From: Vitellaria paradoxa
Lineage: Eukaryota; Streptophyta; Magnoliopsida; Ericales; Sapotaceae
Reading direction: 5' to 3'
Assembly (NCBI GenBank): GCA_019916065.1
Contig: CM034240.1
Location: 14,555,894-14,619,893 of the forward strand
DNA: 64,000 nucleotides
This document shows positions 45,857 through 58,905 of the stretch, one piece after another; positions within the stretch are counted from its first letter, which is position 1, and each line of letters starts with the position of its first letter. Below the pieces are notes generated by a model. That model saw nothing but the letters and a program-made list of their open reading frames with translations. It was not told where the DNA came from and did no database searches. Position numbers and translations under genes: made by a program.

Positions 45857-47211
45857 TCACTTAGGCAACCCAGTTTCAGGGCTAAGGAGAGCTTGGCTTT
45901 CATCAGAGAGCACAACGGGACCTCTCCCGGGCCTTGTGCAGATGAAGTAACTGACATCGCCCCCGTATTTCTGGGCTGGAATCTTATCTTTAATTTCTGG
46001 AGGTGGGGGCAAAGCTTCCACGTCTTTCATGTCCCCAACCCCAACATCCTGTAGTATTGACTTGTCACCAATAACAAAACTAGAGAGAGAGAGAGAGAGA
46101 GAGGGAGAACACTGTCAGAATAACTTATGCACGGAGTGCTGTGAATTCCATTTGATCTCCTTTCAAAAAATATCTTCAGCAATTACAAGTATCAGATAAG
46201 ATGATAAAGTCTGATCAGCCCAACATACCTGCTCAAATCAGCATCCGATTGCGGAGGGAAGTGGAAAAGCAACCTCTGTAGCAAAAGGGCAGCAGCTTTT
46301 CTGTTACGTGCAATTAGAACTGCATTTGGCCCCGCATCGAAAGTATAAGCCACCTGTCAAGGATCTCAAAATTACTCACCTTTCCTGACATAAACACTGC
46401 TTGCAACTTTTTATTGCATGTGCAAACCAATTTGAAGACCGAAATAACCAAGCTAGAGGGTTTCTGGGTTCTCTATAGACTAAGTCATTGAAGGTAAATT
46501 GTAGATCAGATGCTGAGAGCTCAGCCCAAAGAAAAAAAAAAAAAAGAGAAAAAGAGATCAGATGTTGAGTAGTTAATCATATGCCACAAGTCTTGGCCAA
46601 CTCAGTTTTTACTTTCATTAATTTGTTACTATAGTATCAAGACACATTAACAAATGACAAAATGCTCCCGCCTAGCAAAGAGCAATTCATATAAATCCAT
46701 ATTGTTTTCATCTTATTGTTTAACTCTAATTTTTTCCTTAAAAGTCTTGTGTATGTCTAAGTAATGAAAAATTTTAAAAATAATGGGACACATTTAAATG
46801 AATGTCACGTGGGTGCCGCGAGAGTATCCCTTGCTTCTTAGATTTTAAGGACTTGAAGGCTTAAGCTTTGAAAACTCCATTACGACATCTGAAGATTCTG
46901 AACCATCCTATTTTAAAACCCTAATTCGTTTTGTCTACATGGATCCACCAACATAATACCCAAAACTAATGCAACCGGTCCCAAGTTAGTGTTCATAATG
47001 TCCAGATCAGCCTCCAAAATCCTCTCACTCCCGAACCTTAATCTTTGTTGCTCCATACAAAGCCTCAAAAATTCAATGATAACAAAATTTTGAGCCCAAA
47101 AAACCATCTAAAATAGACCAAAAGCCTAGGTTTTCTTCTGCTATATATTAATTGTGGAGTCAGTGCTAACAGGAGAGTTTACACCATGCATATCCTAATG
47201 CTGATATATAG

Positions 47212-47246
<35 letters not shown>

Positions 47247-50200
47247 TCAAAATCCAGAATGAATCTCATGTTCAAATAAAATCATTGCAATGCCTGGATG
47301 CATTCTGCACCAAGCATAATCTTTAGCAAAAAAGTACAGCAATTCTCAAATCAGCACCCCCCCCCCCAAAAAAAAAAGCACATTTATTTTGATAAATAAT
47401 TACCTAATTTAAAAAAGGCATAAAGGGGAAGACTACGGTGCTGGAAGGGAAAACACAAACAAAAGTGAAAATGCAATTATACCAATTTCAGTTTCAATTT
47501 CTTTTCTTTATTTTATTTTTTTTTTCTTTTCAGTTAAAATTACATTAGATATAAAGGCCTCCTAGCATATGTCCCTGATAATCAAGGGTGCCAGAAGGGA
47601 AGACTTGGTGCAAAACTAGATTTTGGCACAATAATCACAAAGTGGCAACTCCCAAGCTCAAACTAGCAAAACAAAAAAGATATGATCACACACAAACCAA
47701 CTTTTATCCTCCTTTTCCATCGAGAATTATTGCCTAATCAGAAATACGCATCAATATATACATTCTGCAACCATAAGAGTTTCAGATTGCAAAAACAAAC
47801 CTGAGGTGAACCTTCTGACCGATTCCATTTCTCAACACATCCAATTATCCTGAAAGATTACACATTGGTCAAGATTAGAAACACAATTTTAACATGATGC
47901 TGAAGAAACAAATAAAAACGGCCATTGTGCTGCACAAAGTTCAGATGAGAAAAATGCAGGGAAAAGGGCATGCCTATGGGATGTGTCATTCATGTAGAAT
48001 ATAGGAGGACACGTATCCAGGCAAACTGCATGAAACTGGTTGCTGTCGGCACAAGTCAAATGTGCAAAAGATGGGAAATCATGATTTTTAATGGCTTCTT
48101 CCATTTCAACAACGCGTTTTGGCACTACTTCCTGTTTCAAAACAAGAGCAAAGAAACAGAATAAAATTCAACTGCGAACATATTCTAAAAATTTCAATTA
48201 TCAAATTTAAGGATAGCCATCTGCTAGGGAAACAATTCAAGGAAAAATATAATGCACTAACTGAAGGACTCTAGAAGTAAAACCTATGATGCTTGGGCTA
48301 TAATGAAGACTTTCTTATATTACAAGAAATTATTTTAGTGACTTAGATAGGTCACACTATTAGGACATACCTTTGCTCTATGTTGTATGAGCTTGCTTGT
48401 TTCAACAGTCTCACGCATCCCTGAAGTGCTACTTGTTTCCTTCTGCCGTGAACTTACCTGGAAACAACATATCCACCAATTGGTAACAAAATCAAATAGG
48501 GATTATAAGCATAATACAGTATAAACTCATTCGAGGGATCAAATATAAATGTCATAAATCTGCTTTATTTTGAAAGTATGACAACATTTTACATTATATT
48601 TTCAATCAAATAAAGCATGACATAGGACTGTATACCAGTCTCAAGCTAGCAACATGACACAAAATATTGCAATAGATATCCTGGACCCAATAACAAATAC
48701 CCTGAAGATGATTTGTCTTGGCATAGAACTTCTAAAAATATACAAACATGATTTCAAAAAAATTGTTGCAGCATTCACACATCAAATCCAACAATCAGTT
48801 AACTAAGCCCGTCAGTTAACTAAGCCCATCAGTCAACAGTCACAATTAACAGACTTTTACATTAAAAATTCCAGCTGCCTAAAAGTGATATTACTAGAAG
48901 AAAAGAAAAACCAAACCTACAGGAGAAATTAAAATGAATGACTGTCAAATTTTGGAAAATTTGCCATAAAATAAAACTGTAAGAGTTAAAGAGCTTCCTT
49001 TTTGCACATTATGCCATAAAATAGCTGTTAAATAGTCAAAAATAGAACTTAGCTAAAATATAACAATGGACTGCATATCATAATTAATTCTCTTACTTGG
49101 TTCTTTTTCCTTACCTCAAAATAGATTAAAGTATGTAAATAAATGTGTGAGAAAACAATCAAAAAAATAACGAAAGAAAACCAAGAATCTACAAGAAGTA
49201 CGTAACTTAAGGATCTTTCAGTAGTTCTCATCACAAAAGTTCCGGTCATGCGACATGGACTCAAGTACAGGTGTCGGGTGCTAGTATGTGTCAAGAGTGT
49301 CAGACACATCTAGTTGTGATACTTATGTCCAAGGACAATAAAACATGGCTAGATTTCATAATTTTCATAAACTTATTTTATTAGTTTAAGATAAAATAAT
49401 GTTTACAATATAAAATAAAGTGTTTAGTATAAAATATAATGAGCCCGATTATTTATATATATATTTGTTGGATATATGTCTTAACTCGTATATCAGACAC
49501 ATATCTCATAGTGTTATCCAAGTGCCAAATGTCCGACATGAGTACTTCACAAATTTAGAAGTCCATGTAGCCTAACTTATAGGACACAAGCAAGCAAGCA
49601 ACTTGGAGATAGGACGCCAGTCAAAAGCTACTCAAACAGCCAAAAGCGCAGGGTTTCAAGGTGTTCTGCAGAGTGCAGACATACTGTTTTTATCGTATCA
49701 TGTGGGAAGTTGATATCCGAAGATCAAAAGTCAGCCATTATAATTTTTCAAACAAAAGAACACCAAAAGAAAGAAAGGTATATACCACAGCAATAACAAT
49801 AACTAGATCATCCCAGTGCTTCTCATCTGCAAGTTGAACTGCAAAGCTGTCGCTCCCATCATCATTCTTGACACATCCAGGAAAAAAACAATCAGAACAA
49901 TTGTTCAAAAGCATGAGGGGAATGCTACAAATAAACTTTAAAATCAATTAAACTTACTTTTCCCATGATCCACTTGACAAATCCACCGTACAAACTGCGA
50001 CATGCACTACCAGAACCTTGCCTGTATATGAATGAACAAATATCATTAAATATTACAGCCATTATTTACTTCCTTTCAATCTATACAATTAAAGAACAGA
50101 AAAACACAATGCTATAAATAAACTACAAGATATTTAGACAAACACTTACAGACTGTGACAGAACACTTCAACACCAGTCACATCAACCAGTATAGTGACA

Positions 50201-52255
50201 ACGCATGAATATATATATATATATATATATAGACATGGCATACTGTAAAGACCAACCCAAAAATAGATAAACTAGAATATAAATACCTTGCTATAGCAGA
50301 AAGTCGTCCTTGATCTTCTTTCACATTCATTAACTTTGCAAGTGCAAAAACTGCAAGCATAAATATAAGTATCACTCACAGTTATGCCCAAGTGGAACTG
50401 ATTTGGAATCATACACCTTTAATTATCTCCTAAGGAAGCTGTACACATGAAAGCTGATTGAACAGATGGCATTAAGCAGAGAAACAGAAAATTCACAGAT
50501 GATGTATGTGATTTCAATCCTCATTCCTCAATATAGAAAAATCACAAAATTCATTTATGCCAGCGGATGAAGTTACATCAACTCAATGAACTCACATAAT
50601 AAAATAGGTTAAAAATGTAAATCTCACATTTGTGGTTCAGAGTTTTGAGCATTCAAATTGCCATGCAAACAACTAACACAATGTTTTCCCTGGTGGAGGC
50701 AGCAAAAATAATTTCAACTAAGAATTAGTGCACCGAGTAGAAGAAATAAATAAAGACCAATTCTTAGAGCCAACTTTCTTTTATTCAAATTTAAAGTTTA
50801 GAATTTAAATCTTATGAACAGTTTTTCTATGAAATTAACAGCACTCATTTTTATATACAGCATTAACTAATATAGAAATATATACAACCCTATAAACGTA
50901 TTATATACAAAAAGATTATGGACTGGGCTGGGCCAATTCAGGTGTTTATCTCAAACCAACCAACAAATATAATCTGAAAGAGAACATTTGGCCAAGCCCA
51001 ACCCTCTAGGCCTATAAACCATTCCAAAACCTACAAATTATGGACACGGTCAAGTGGGTTTCATGGTCCACCAGCCCAATGCCTACCCTAACAAGAGATT
51101 TTACAAAATAGATCATTCAAATTCCAGTGAAAATGAGCATATTTCCATGAAATCAATAAAACAAATTGAAATGATTGCATCTTAATATTTAGCTGAGATA
51201 GAATGGTGCTAGTAAAAGGATTTTAGAGAGAATTTTCTTAAAAACTTTTATATCCTAAATTTATAATCGCTAAAGAGTATACATACACTTAATCAAGCAC
51301 ATAAAAAGAAAAGAGAAAAAGGGTTTGTTACCAAGGCAGGCAAAACCGGCAGCCGACGAAGCCAAACCAGCAGCAGTAGGGAAATTGTTATAAGAAGCAA
51401 TATGCAGATGCAGGTTCTCCCAATCCTTTTTAGTGATTTTGATGCCCTTCTTCTCATCCTCAACATCACTAGCACGGGACCGGATTTCCCTCAAGCACCT
51501 CTGATACCTACCACCGGAAAGGGAAATTTCCTACACTAGCCAGCAAAAACACACAACAGAAATGAAAAATGCGATGAATCAACACCAAGTCTGGAGAAAT
51601 CAGTTTCACTCAGTTCAGACAAGCTATCCAACCTTTTTGGAAATAAAAACAATGTTAAAATAGGAAAACAAGATAAAACCTAATCAGAAATTTAATTTCT
51701 TAATTTCTCTTTAATTCTTTATCATTATTATTATTATTGGCAACCAAACAGAAGGAAAAGATCACAGGTCCTGGTAAAAATAGGAAAAGAAGTGGTGGGG
51801 AAATTGAAAAGTCAACAAACAATTGAACTCACAATTCAAGACCCGGGGAAGAAGAATCTTGCACTCAACTATCAATAACCCTAACAACACAAAATATAAG
51901 ATTCAATTTTCCTTTGCTCTCCTTTTCCTCAGTTTTCTCAGCAACCAACTAGAGGAATAAGAACAAACAAATTCACATATGCAGAAAAAAAACGCTGAAA
52001 AAATAGAAATACGCATAAATAATTCAGGATTCCTATTACCTTTCCATTAAGCCACATGCGATCCTGATCAAAGCTTGGACTAACGGCGACGGTGGTGGTG
52101 GTGCAGAGATGCTCCGGATCGAGAGTCACGCTGATACTATCGTTAATGGGAAGAATTAAGTCTTCGTCTCTCTTACCCCAGTACTTGATCACGGCTATGT
52201 TGGTCGGCGTCTGAGCCGTCACCGTCAGCACCCATTTCTTCGATCCACCAGCCAT
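45857..52255 (-). CDS. MVD: Mevalonate diphosphate decarboxylase, complete, ten exons
   Basis: Catalyses ATP-dependent decarboxylation of mevalonate diphosphate to isopentenyl diphosphate, the last step of the mevalonate pathway. Exons on the minus strand: 52255-52040, 51530-51332, 50350-50287, 50021-49958, 49866-49786, 48457-48371, 48131-47974, 47849-47801, 46353-46229 and 46079-45857 (TGA). Total 1266 bases, 421 residues, the usual plant length. Landmarks: [13 protein letters not shown] (16-28), GHMP ATP loop [12 protein letters not shown] (123-134), G-S-G-S-A-C-R-S with Arg168, H-A-V-C-L-D-T and Y-M-N-D-T-S-H-R in exon 7, and D-A-G-P-N-A with catalytic Asp312. S-V-T-L-D-P-E-H-L (42-50) fits a PTS2-like peroxisomal signal discussed for plant MVD. 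Intron 7 uses a GC donor. The start is the Met beginning M-A-G-G; upstream in-frame sequence is leader. Confidence 0.95.
47222..47246. repeat. (GA)n microsatellite in an MVD intron
   Basis: About 12 GA units following a short TATATA run. A similar (GA)n run at 46082-46102 abuts the acceptor of the last MVD exon, supplying its pyrimidine tract on the minus strand. Confidence 0.85.
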
Positions 52256-52687
52256 TTCAACAGCAACGCCTGTTCGAACGGAACCAATGGTAACCACTTT
52301 TTTTTTTTTTTTTTCAAATCTCAGTTCTCTAATTACGAAACAAATTCTGAATGAGAGCCACAAATATTTCAATTTTCAGCTACCAATTGCAGAGGATTGA
52401 CGAGAGAAATGCAGGAGAACAGCACGACGTTTAGAGAGAAAGAACGGTCTAATGAGATGATGAAAACTTCAGTCTCGGCTTTTGCAGTTGCCAAGGAATG
52501 AGAGCTGGGTTATGTAATATGGGATGATATGAATGTAATGTTAAAGCATGTTAATCTACACATATAGAGAGATGGAAAGAAAGAGAGACTGAGTAGGGAA
52601 GACAGTCACCGCAGGGGTAAACCACCGGAGTTGAAAGAGGGCCCACTATCAAAGGAAGTGTTTGGTTCTCCAAAGAAAACCATTGTA

Positions 52688-52737
52688 AAGTGGGTTATTT
52701 TAGACTTACCAAAAAAAAATAAGTGGGTTATTTTAGA
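52688..52737 (+). mobile_element. 16-bp LINE-tail micro-insertion
   Basis: AAGTGGGTTATTTTAGA is repeated exactly at 52688-52704 and 52721-52737. Between them is CTTACCAAAAAAAAAT. It lies about 430 bp upstream of the MVD start. Confidence 0.7.
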
Positions 52738-52759
52738 ATTATTAATTCACTTATAAATT

Positions 52760-52920
52760 AAGGATGCATTTAGAGCGATAAAGAGTGAGATAAAATAAGA
52801 TAAAGTAAAATAAGTTGTGGGTTCGTACCTCATACAGTGAGATAAAAAGTAAATAACTTTTAGAATTTTTCAGTATTTTTTATCGTTTTTCAAAATTTTT
52901 TGTTACTCTAAACGGAACTT
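52760..52920 (+). mobile_element. MITE-like copy, AT-rich ~165-bp family
   Basis: It starts AGGATGCATTTAGAGCGATA and ends TTACTCTAAACGGAACTT. The ends are inverted relatives, and TAA-like bases flank. The core AGTGAGATAAAAAGTAAATA matches 54350-54512. Confidence 0.6.
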
Positions 52921-54349
52921 AAATAACTAACTACTAATAAAATACCCATTTGTCAAAAAAAAAAAAACCATAAATCTTGTCCCTTAAAAAATTATTATTT
53001 TTATAAATATTAGATGTATTTATTTTTCTAATGTAATAAATAATTTAAAATTATAACTTAAAATCTTTTCCTGATTTCTTAACTAATTAGTTAATGCAAA
53101 ATTGAGCACACATCTGAATTATTAATGAAATTGTGGAAGTGGTACTACCTAACAAACCTAATGAATCCTAATTATTTAATTCGACAAGGGCCAATGAAAA
53201 AAAAAAATCATTTTTGACCTAAAATGAATAAGTAAGATTTGGGTACACTTACTAATATTTTCAAAGTATTCTTCATTCTGTTTTGAATTATGAAATTAAT
53301 AATTTTGAATACAAAATGTGTAAAATAACACATTTTATAATTAATTGATAGCGATGCTTGACCAAAATTATAACCCTAAAATTTTCTAGAATTGATCAAG
53401 GAAAAGTAATATGAGAAGGAATAAATAAGTTTCGAACCCATTTTTCATTTTACATTTTTGAAAATAAGAAAAAACAGCGCAAATCACATTTGGTCACTTG
53501 TGTTTTAAAGAATCTATCTTAGAAAACAAAAAATAAGTTTGCACGTGAAACGCAAATAGTAAAAAGTTATTTTGAATATTTTTAACTCAAAATAAGAAAA
53601 ATTAAGAAAATCTTAAACTATAAAAAATAGAAAATATCAAATTAAATGTGCTTTTTATTTTTCGTGTTTTAAGATTTTCAAAACATAAAACACATAAAAT
53701 AAAAAATGAAAAACAAAAATAGAAAATAAAAAAAAATAGGAATGCAAACCAAATGCCATTCTTTTAATTTTTTTTTTTCTTGCTTGATTAGCCATAAAAA
53801 AAAAAAAAAAAAAAAAAACTTATTTCCTGTTTTCGCATAAAATAAAGGCTAGATTTCACCTTCCTCCTCTAATTTTATTCAAAATTTTATTTAACATGAG
53901 ACTTTTTATTTCTGACGATTAAGAGTGTGATTTTTTAATTAATTATGACGTTCCTCTTGGACCGTTAATCGTGAAAATGTAAATGCAAAATAATAACGTG
54001 GAGAGAAATTGTAATTAACTAAAATTTTAAATTAATTAAGTTTAGACTTTTAATGATTATGAAAAAGAAATTAAAAAAACCTTAAATCTGAAACTAAAAA
54101 CTTTAGATAAATCTAAATGTAAAATTAATTTTTTTGGAGAAAAATTAAATAGAGCGCAAAATAAATTTTGCCATAAATTAAAATACAGACTTAAAAAAGT
54201 ACAAATGTAACGCTTAGCGTCGCGCCAAACGTGGCAATTGGAAATGCATGAAAGCCCATGCGTTGCACACGAAGACTTCTACACCCATGGGGCGGAGGAA
54301 ACGAGGCCTCTTAAGCCATGAAAAATATACACTCAAGCTTATTTATTAC

Positions 54350-54512
54350 AGGTGCGTTTGGAGTTATAAATAAGAGATAAAATAAAATAATAAAAGATAA
54401 ATTATGAATTCGTAATTTATGTAATGAGATAAAAAGTGAATAATTTTTTAAATTTTTTAATATTTTTTTATTTTTCAAAATTTTTTATTATTTCAAACGG
54501 AACTTATACCTG
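54350..54512 (+). mobile_element. MITE-like copy, AT-rich ~165-bp family
   Basis: It starts AGGTGCGTTTGGAGTTATAA and ends ATTTCAAACGGAACTTA, with inverted ends. The core AATTCGTAATTTATGTAATG and GAGATAAAAAGTGAATAATT is the clearest version of the family. Confidence 0.6.
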
Positions 54513-55796
54513 ATTTAAGCAAGGGAAAAGGTATATATAACAATAAAGTTTTTTTTTCTTTTTTTTTTTTTGAGTAAGTTAGTTACATAGTCTTTTCGTA
54601 CTTATACTCTTGATAGGGGTGTTTGGTTAATTAAAACTACCTAAATTTTATTAATTTTTACTAATTTTTGTTATTTTTTTATAATTAAATTTTCGTACTT
54701 ATCATTTTTACATTAAATTTTTATAATTTTATTGTACTCTCTAACCAACCAAACACCCTCTTAGCTAGTGACATTTAATAGATATTTTAATTCTTCAAAT
54801 ATATAGTTGCAAATTTTTGTAATATTTTTAATTTTATATATATTATATTTATAACTATCAACAATTCTTCAAATACTCTTAATAATACTCTTAATATAGT
54901 AAATCTTATCGTTCTTATACTCCTGTTGCCACACTCACACTCACAGTGGCGAAGTCACATGGAGGCGAGGGCAAGTGACTCCCTCAATTTTTAATATAAA
55001 ATTATTAAAATATCTTTTTTATTATTTTAGTTTTATTTAAAAATTAAATTAATTAAAAATTAAAATATTTTGACTTTATTAAAAATTTAAAGTTAACTCA
55101 AAAATTTTTAATATAAAAGAAGTTTACAAGAATTAAACTTGGCATTTTTTGTAAAATAAAGTGCATCCTTTCAATACACTATTATATACTTTTGTTCATA
55201 CTATCAGTAAATTTAGCATATAATACAATAAATTCTATAGATAATAAAATTTAATAATAATTATATTTTCTTTTTTTATAGCGAGAGATATCTTTAATAA
55301 TTTCAGGTACTTGAACTATTAACCATAATAAGTATATTCACTAATTAATATTTAAGAATAATTTATTTTTCTCTAAAAATAATATCATTTTTTTCTTATT
55401 CTTAATCTAAAAGTAACTCGATTGTTATTCCTTTTTAGGTGCTCGGTGCTCCCTCAGTAAAAATTCTGACTCTACCCCTGCACACTCAATTCGAGTTAGG
55501 TTGTAACATTTAACTTATGTTTTAATTTGGTAATTACCCCGCAAATCAAGTCCCTGTTTGGATGTACGATGGGCTGGTGCCTCGTGGATTACCACATGAG
55601 CTTGATCTCAGTTTAACAGATAAACAAACAAACAAATAAACAAACAAATCAATGTGTTCCACGAATGTGTGTAGACTATCGTGTGGGCTCATCCACCTAA
55701 TTTTGCATACTCGCGAGTAACTCCATGCGGCAATGGAGTGCCCTTTGTTTGTAGGAATTAGATAATGGAATATAAGTAATAGTATGTGATAATGGG

Positions 55797-55965
55797 TGTA
55801 TTTGGAGTTGTATGAAAGTGTATAAAATAAAATGAAATTGTAAAAGTAAATATCTCGTAATTCGTGCAGTAAGTGAAAAATTTTAATTTTATTATTTCGT
55901 AATTTATATTTGTAAAGATTTGTAAGATTTTATTTTATTTTATTTAACTCCAAACAGAACAAATA
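55797..55965 (+). mobile_element. MITE-like copy, diverged
   Basis: GTGTATTTGGAGTTGTATG at the left and TTTAACTCCAAACAGAAC at the right are inverted relatives. The core CTCGTAATTCGTGCAGTAAG matches the family loosely. Confidence 0.5.
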
Positions 55966-57162
55966 TATAAGATTAATTTTTTATATAGAATTATTTTTTT
56001 TAGTGTTTGGTTGGTGGGACATAAAATAAGATAAAAGATGTGATTTGACATAAGATGTGATAAGAAATAATTTTAAACCTTTAAATTTTAGCGAAAAACA
56101 AATTCAGATGAGGTATAAATAATACCATATTCCTATGGTATTACTTATCTCTCATTTTTGGAGATATGAAATCTAATTCAAAATTATAATATTACAAATT
56201 AAACATAAGATTAAGGTCAACATAATAAAAAATCATTGGCAACTTATCTAACCTCCCCCCCCCCCCTTCTTCCCTAAACAAACATGGCCTTGGGGTTTGG
56301 AGAAGATGGGAATGAAATTTACACAAGCCTAGACGGCACTCTGAGCGGGCGTAGAAACCAAAGCGATAGTGTGAGGGCAGTTTTTACTAAAAAAAAAATA
56401 ATAAAAGAATTGATGTGTTTTCCAAAAATATGCAAAAGTACCCCTATTTGTAATTTTATTTTTTTTTTTCCGTAACTCAGTTAAATTTCTTGCATTTAAG
56501 AACAAGAGTACTTTGATACAAAATGATCTCAATACCCTCTATATTTATTATACATAATTCATATTCTAAAAAATTTTATATAAAATTTTAATATAAATTT
56601 ACTAAAAATATCAAATAATATCGACAATTACTTGTTAAAAAAATCAAATAAATTCTACAATCACTAACTGGAACAAATTTTTGACAGGTAAACAAAATAT
56701 TTCAACAACTAATTGCTGAAAAAAATTAAAAATTTTTAGCAAATACTTGCTGAAAAAATTTAGTAATTTGTGGATATTTTAAAATTTTAAGTGCAATTTG
56801 TGAGTTGTGTAAAAAAATTACTACGTTACTTGAAAAAATATAGAATATATGAATTAATGAAGTTGTGTTTACAAATCACGAATTTAATGAATAATTTGTA
56901 TTTCAAGTGTGATTTCTATTTAAGGTTTTAATAATGAGGTATTTGATAATTAATTTAAGGTTGTTTTTCCGTGGAAAGAAGAAGAAGGAGGAGGAGGAGA
57001 AGAAAGAAAAAAAAAAAAAAAAAATAGGGTCATTCTACTTCACCAACCTCACAAGGGTCTCTCCTATTTCAGTCCTCTATGTCCATTTTACAGTCGGAAC
57101 TTGCATGTGTCAAAAAAATCTCAATTTGTTAGGTCAAAGAAGAACAGCCCATGTGTGATATA

Positions 57163-57387
57163 GTAATGCTATACTTATACTTTTTTATTTACACATTTCT
57201 TATATCTTACTAGTCACGATGGGTCATGACCAGTGTTTTCTATTTAAAATCATCACAGTCGTTAGATGTCACCATTCACGTACGGCCAACAATTGCGATG
57301 ATTTTGAATAAACTATACTGGTCATGACGCATGACGGGTGGGGTGTAAGAAAAGTGTAAACAAAATGGTGTAAGTTTAGCATTACTT
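57163..57387. mobile_element. 225-bp MITE with ~100-bp TIRs and 12-bp target duplication
   Basis: GTAATGCTATACTTA at the left mirrors GTAATGCTAAACTTA on the other strand at the right. Inverted similarity covers nearly the whole element, including GGTCATGACC-like and AAAATCATC blocks. ATGTGTGATATA is repeated at 57151-57162 and 57388-57399. Long TIRs with a 9-12 bp duplication fit a Mutator-type MITE. Confidence 0.72.
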
Positions 57388-57394
57388 ATGTGTG

Positions 57395-57435
<41 letters not shown>

Positions 57436-58380
57436 TTGGCCTTCTTTATTTTAATTTGACAATTTTAAATCCTAATTTTTGTGCTTAGTAATGCCAACTG
57501 GACCGAAGGCTGACCAAGCACATCAACTTCATTGAGAGGCACATTGACTCAAATAGCCGTTTTTTAACGTCATTATTTGTTTAGGAAAGGCGATCTCAAG
57601 CAGCCAATGGGTGTCACTCGCCCCAGAGCGGAGTTAGAGTTATTCTTTTTTTTTTTTTTTAATAATCATCCCAAACTATCAAATAGAGACATTTTTATGA
57701 GTTAAATTAAGAATTTTAAAAGTTGATATTAATTTTCACTCAATTCTGTGACGGAATTGTGTGGTTAATTTATTTTTAAAGCACTGTCAATTAATTAAAA
57801 GAAAAATAGAAAAATAAATAGAAACAAATATTAATAAAGTTTGAGAAAAAAATTAATGCAAGTAGAGGAGAAACAAGAAAAACAATTATTCAAATAAAAA
57901 AATAAAAACAGAATAGCAATTACTCATATAAAAAAAAAAGGAAAAAAGAACAAAAAAAAAAAACAAAATACCCAACAACAAACAATTATTGTAATAATAA
58001 TAATAATTAAAAAAACAAAGAAAGAAATAGGAGTCGGCAACAGCCTCGTTTCCTTTTGTAATTTATATATATATAATATGTAAATAAGGCGTAAAAAATT
58101 GCAAGCATATGCTTGCACTCACACATGTTACATATATACAATATATATAAACAAATAAAATGTTAGTAGTCTACTTCTCGGCGGAATACAAAATTAAGAA
58201 TTTGTTCAGAATTTAAAAAAAAAAATTCATTATAATTAGAGAGATATACATGTAGAGAGAGAGAGAGAGAGAGAGAGAACAATTTAACCAAAAAAATAAA
58301 AATAAAAAAAGAAAGTACAAGAACACTATAATGAAGTTAGGGCATCCACCACAAAACCAGGGAAAGAAAAGGGGCATAAA

Positions 58381-58905
58381 ATGAGTGAAGAGCTTGTTAT
58401 ACAGATGGAAAACAGAGAAAAGAACAAATTGAAAGTTCAAATGGAGAGAGACAAAAAGTGTATCAATCAACTTATGACATTGGAATTGCAAGATTTGAAT
58501 AGACAACCCACAGTTCATCCATGGATAGATGTAAATGAACGACATGGATCAAATAATAGTAGTCTCAATCTCAGCCGTACAAATATACCAGTTTCAATAG
58601 ACCAGATGAGAGATTTGGAAATAGTGGTAGGTGGAGGCAATAAAATCTTAGCAGAAGAGCAGTTGTATGAAGTCTCGAGAGTTTGTTTTTGGGGAGCTGA
58701 ACTGAATCGAAGTAAAGGCAAACAATCAGGTTGGGCTGTGGGTCAAACAAAGGAGCCCGATCATAAAAAGGAAGCAAATGGATCCACGCAAGTAAACTGG
58801 GCCAATTTTGACAATGGGCCAAATAAAGACATACAAGCCAAAAGAGTAGCCCAAGTGAAAGGGACATCTATAGTTAAATGCTGGTTCATCGTTGGGCTGC
58901 TATAG
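58381..58905 (+). CDS. Unrecognised 174-codon open frame
   Basis: Starts M-S-E-E-L-V-I-Q-M-E-N-R-E-K. The first part is highly charged (K/E/R-rich, possibly coiled coil). The middle includes I-V-V-G-G-G-N-K, and the C-terminal part is rich in Asn, Gln and Lys. No domain was recognised. The following 58906-59110 looks like a decayed LTR or TRIM: short TTAGTTA repeats, then a TATAAAATG box near 59031. The frame may therefore belong to a mobile element, or it may be chance. Confidence 0.25.
   Translation: MSEELVIQMENREKNKLKVQMERDKKCINQLMTLELQDLNRQPTVHPWIDVNERHGSNNSSLNLSRTNIPVSIDQMRDLEIVVGGGNKILAEEQLYEVSRVCFWGAELNRSKGKQSGWAVGQTKEPDHKKEANGSTQVNWANFDNGPNKDIQAKRVAQVKGTSIVKCWFIVGLL

Noticed and set aside
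52256..52372. Longer MVD start at an upstream in-frame Met
   Set aside because: The extra residues are poly-Lys from a T run and unlike any MVD N-terminus; M-A-G-G at 52255 fits the family.
58213..58545. Hydrophobic 110-codon minus-strand frame
   Set aside because: It includes a (GA)n microsatellite and poly-A tracts and overlaps the opposite-strand frame; composition alone explains it.
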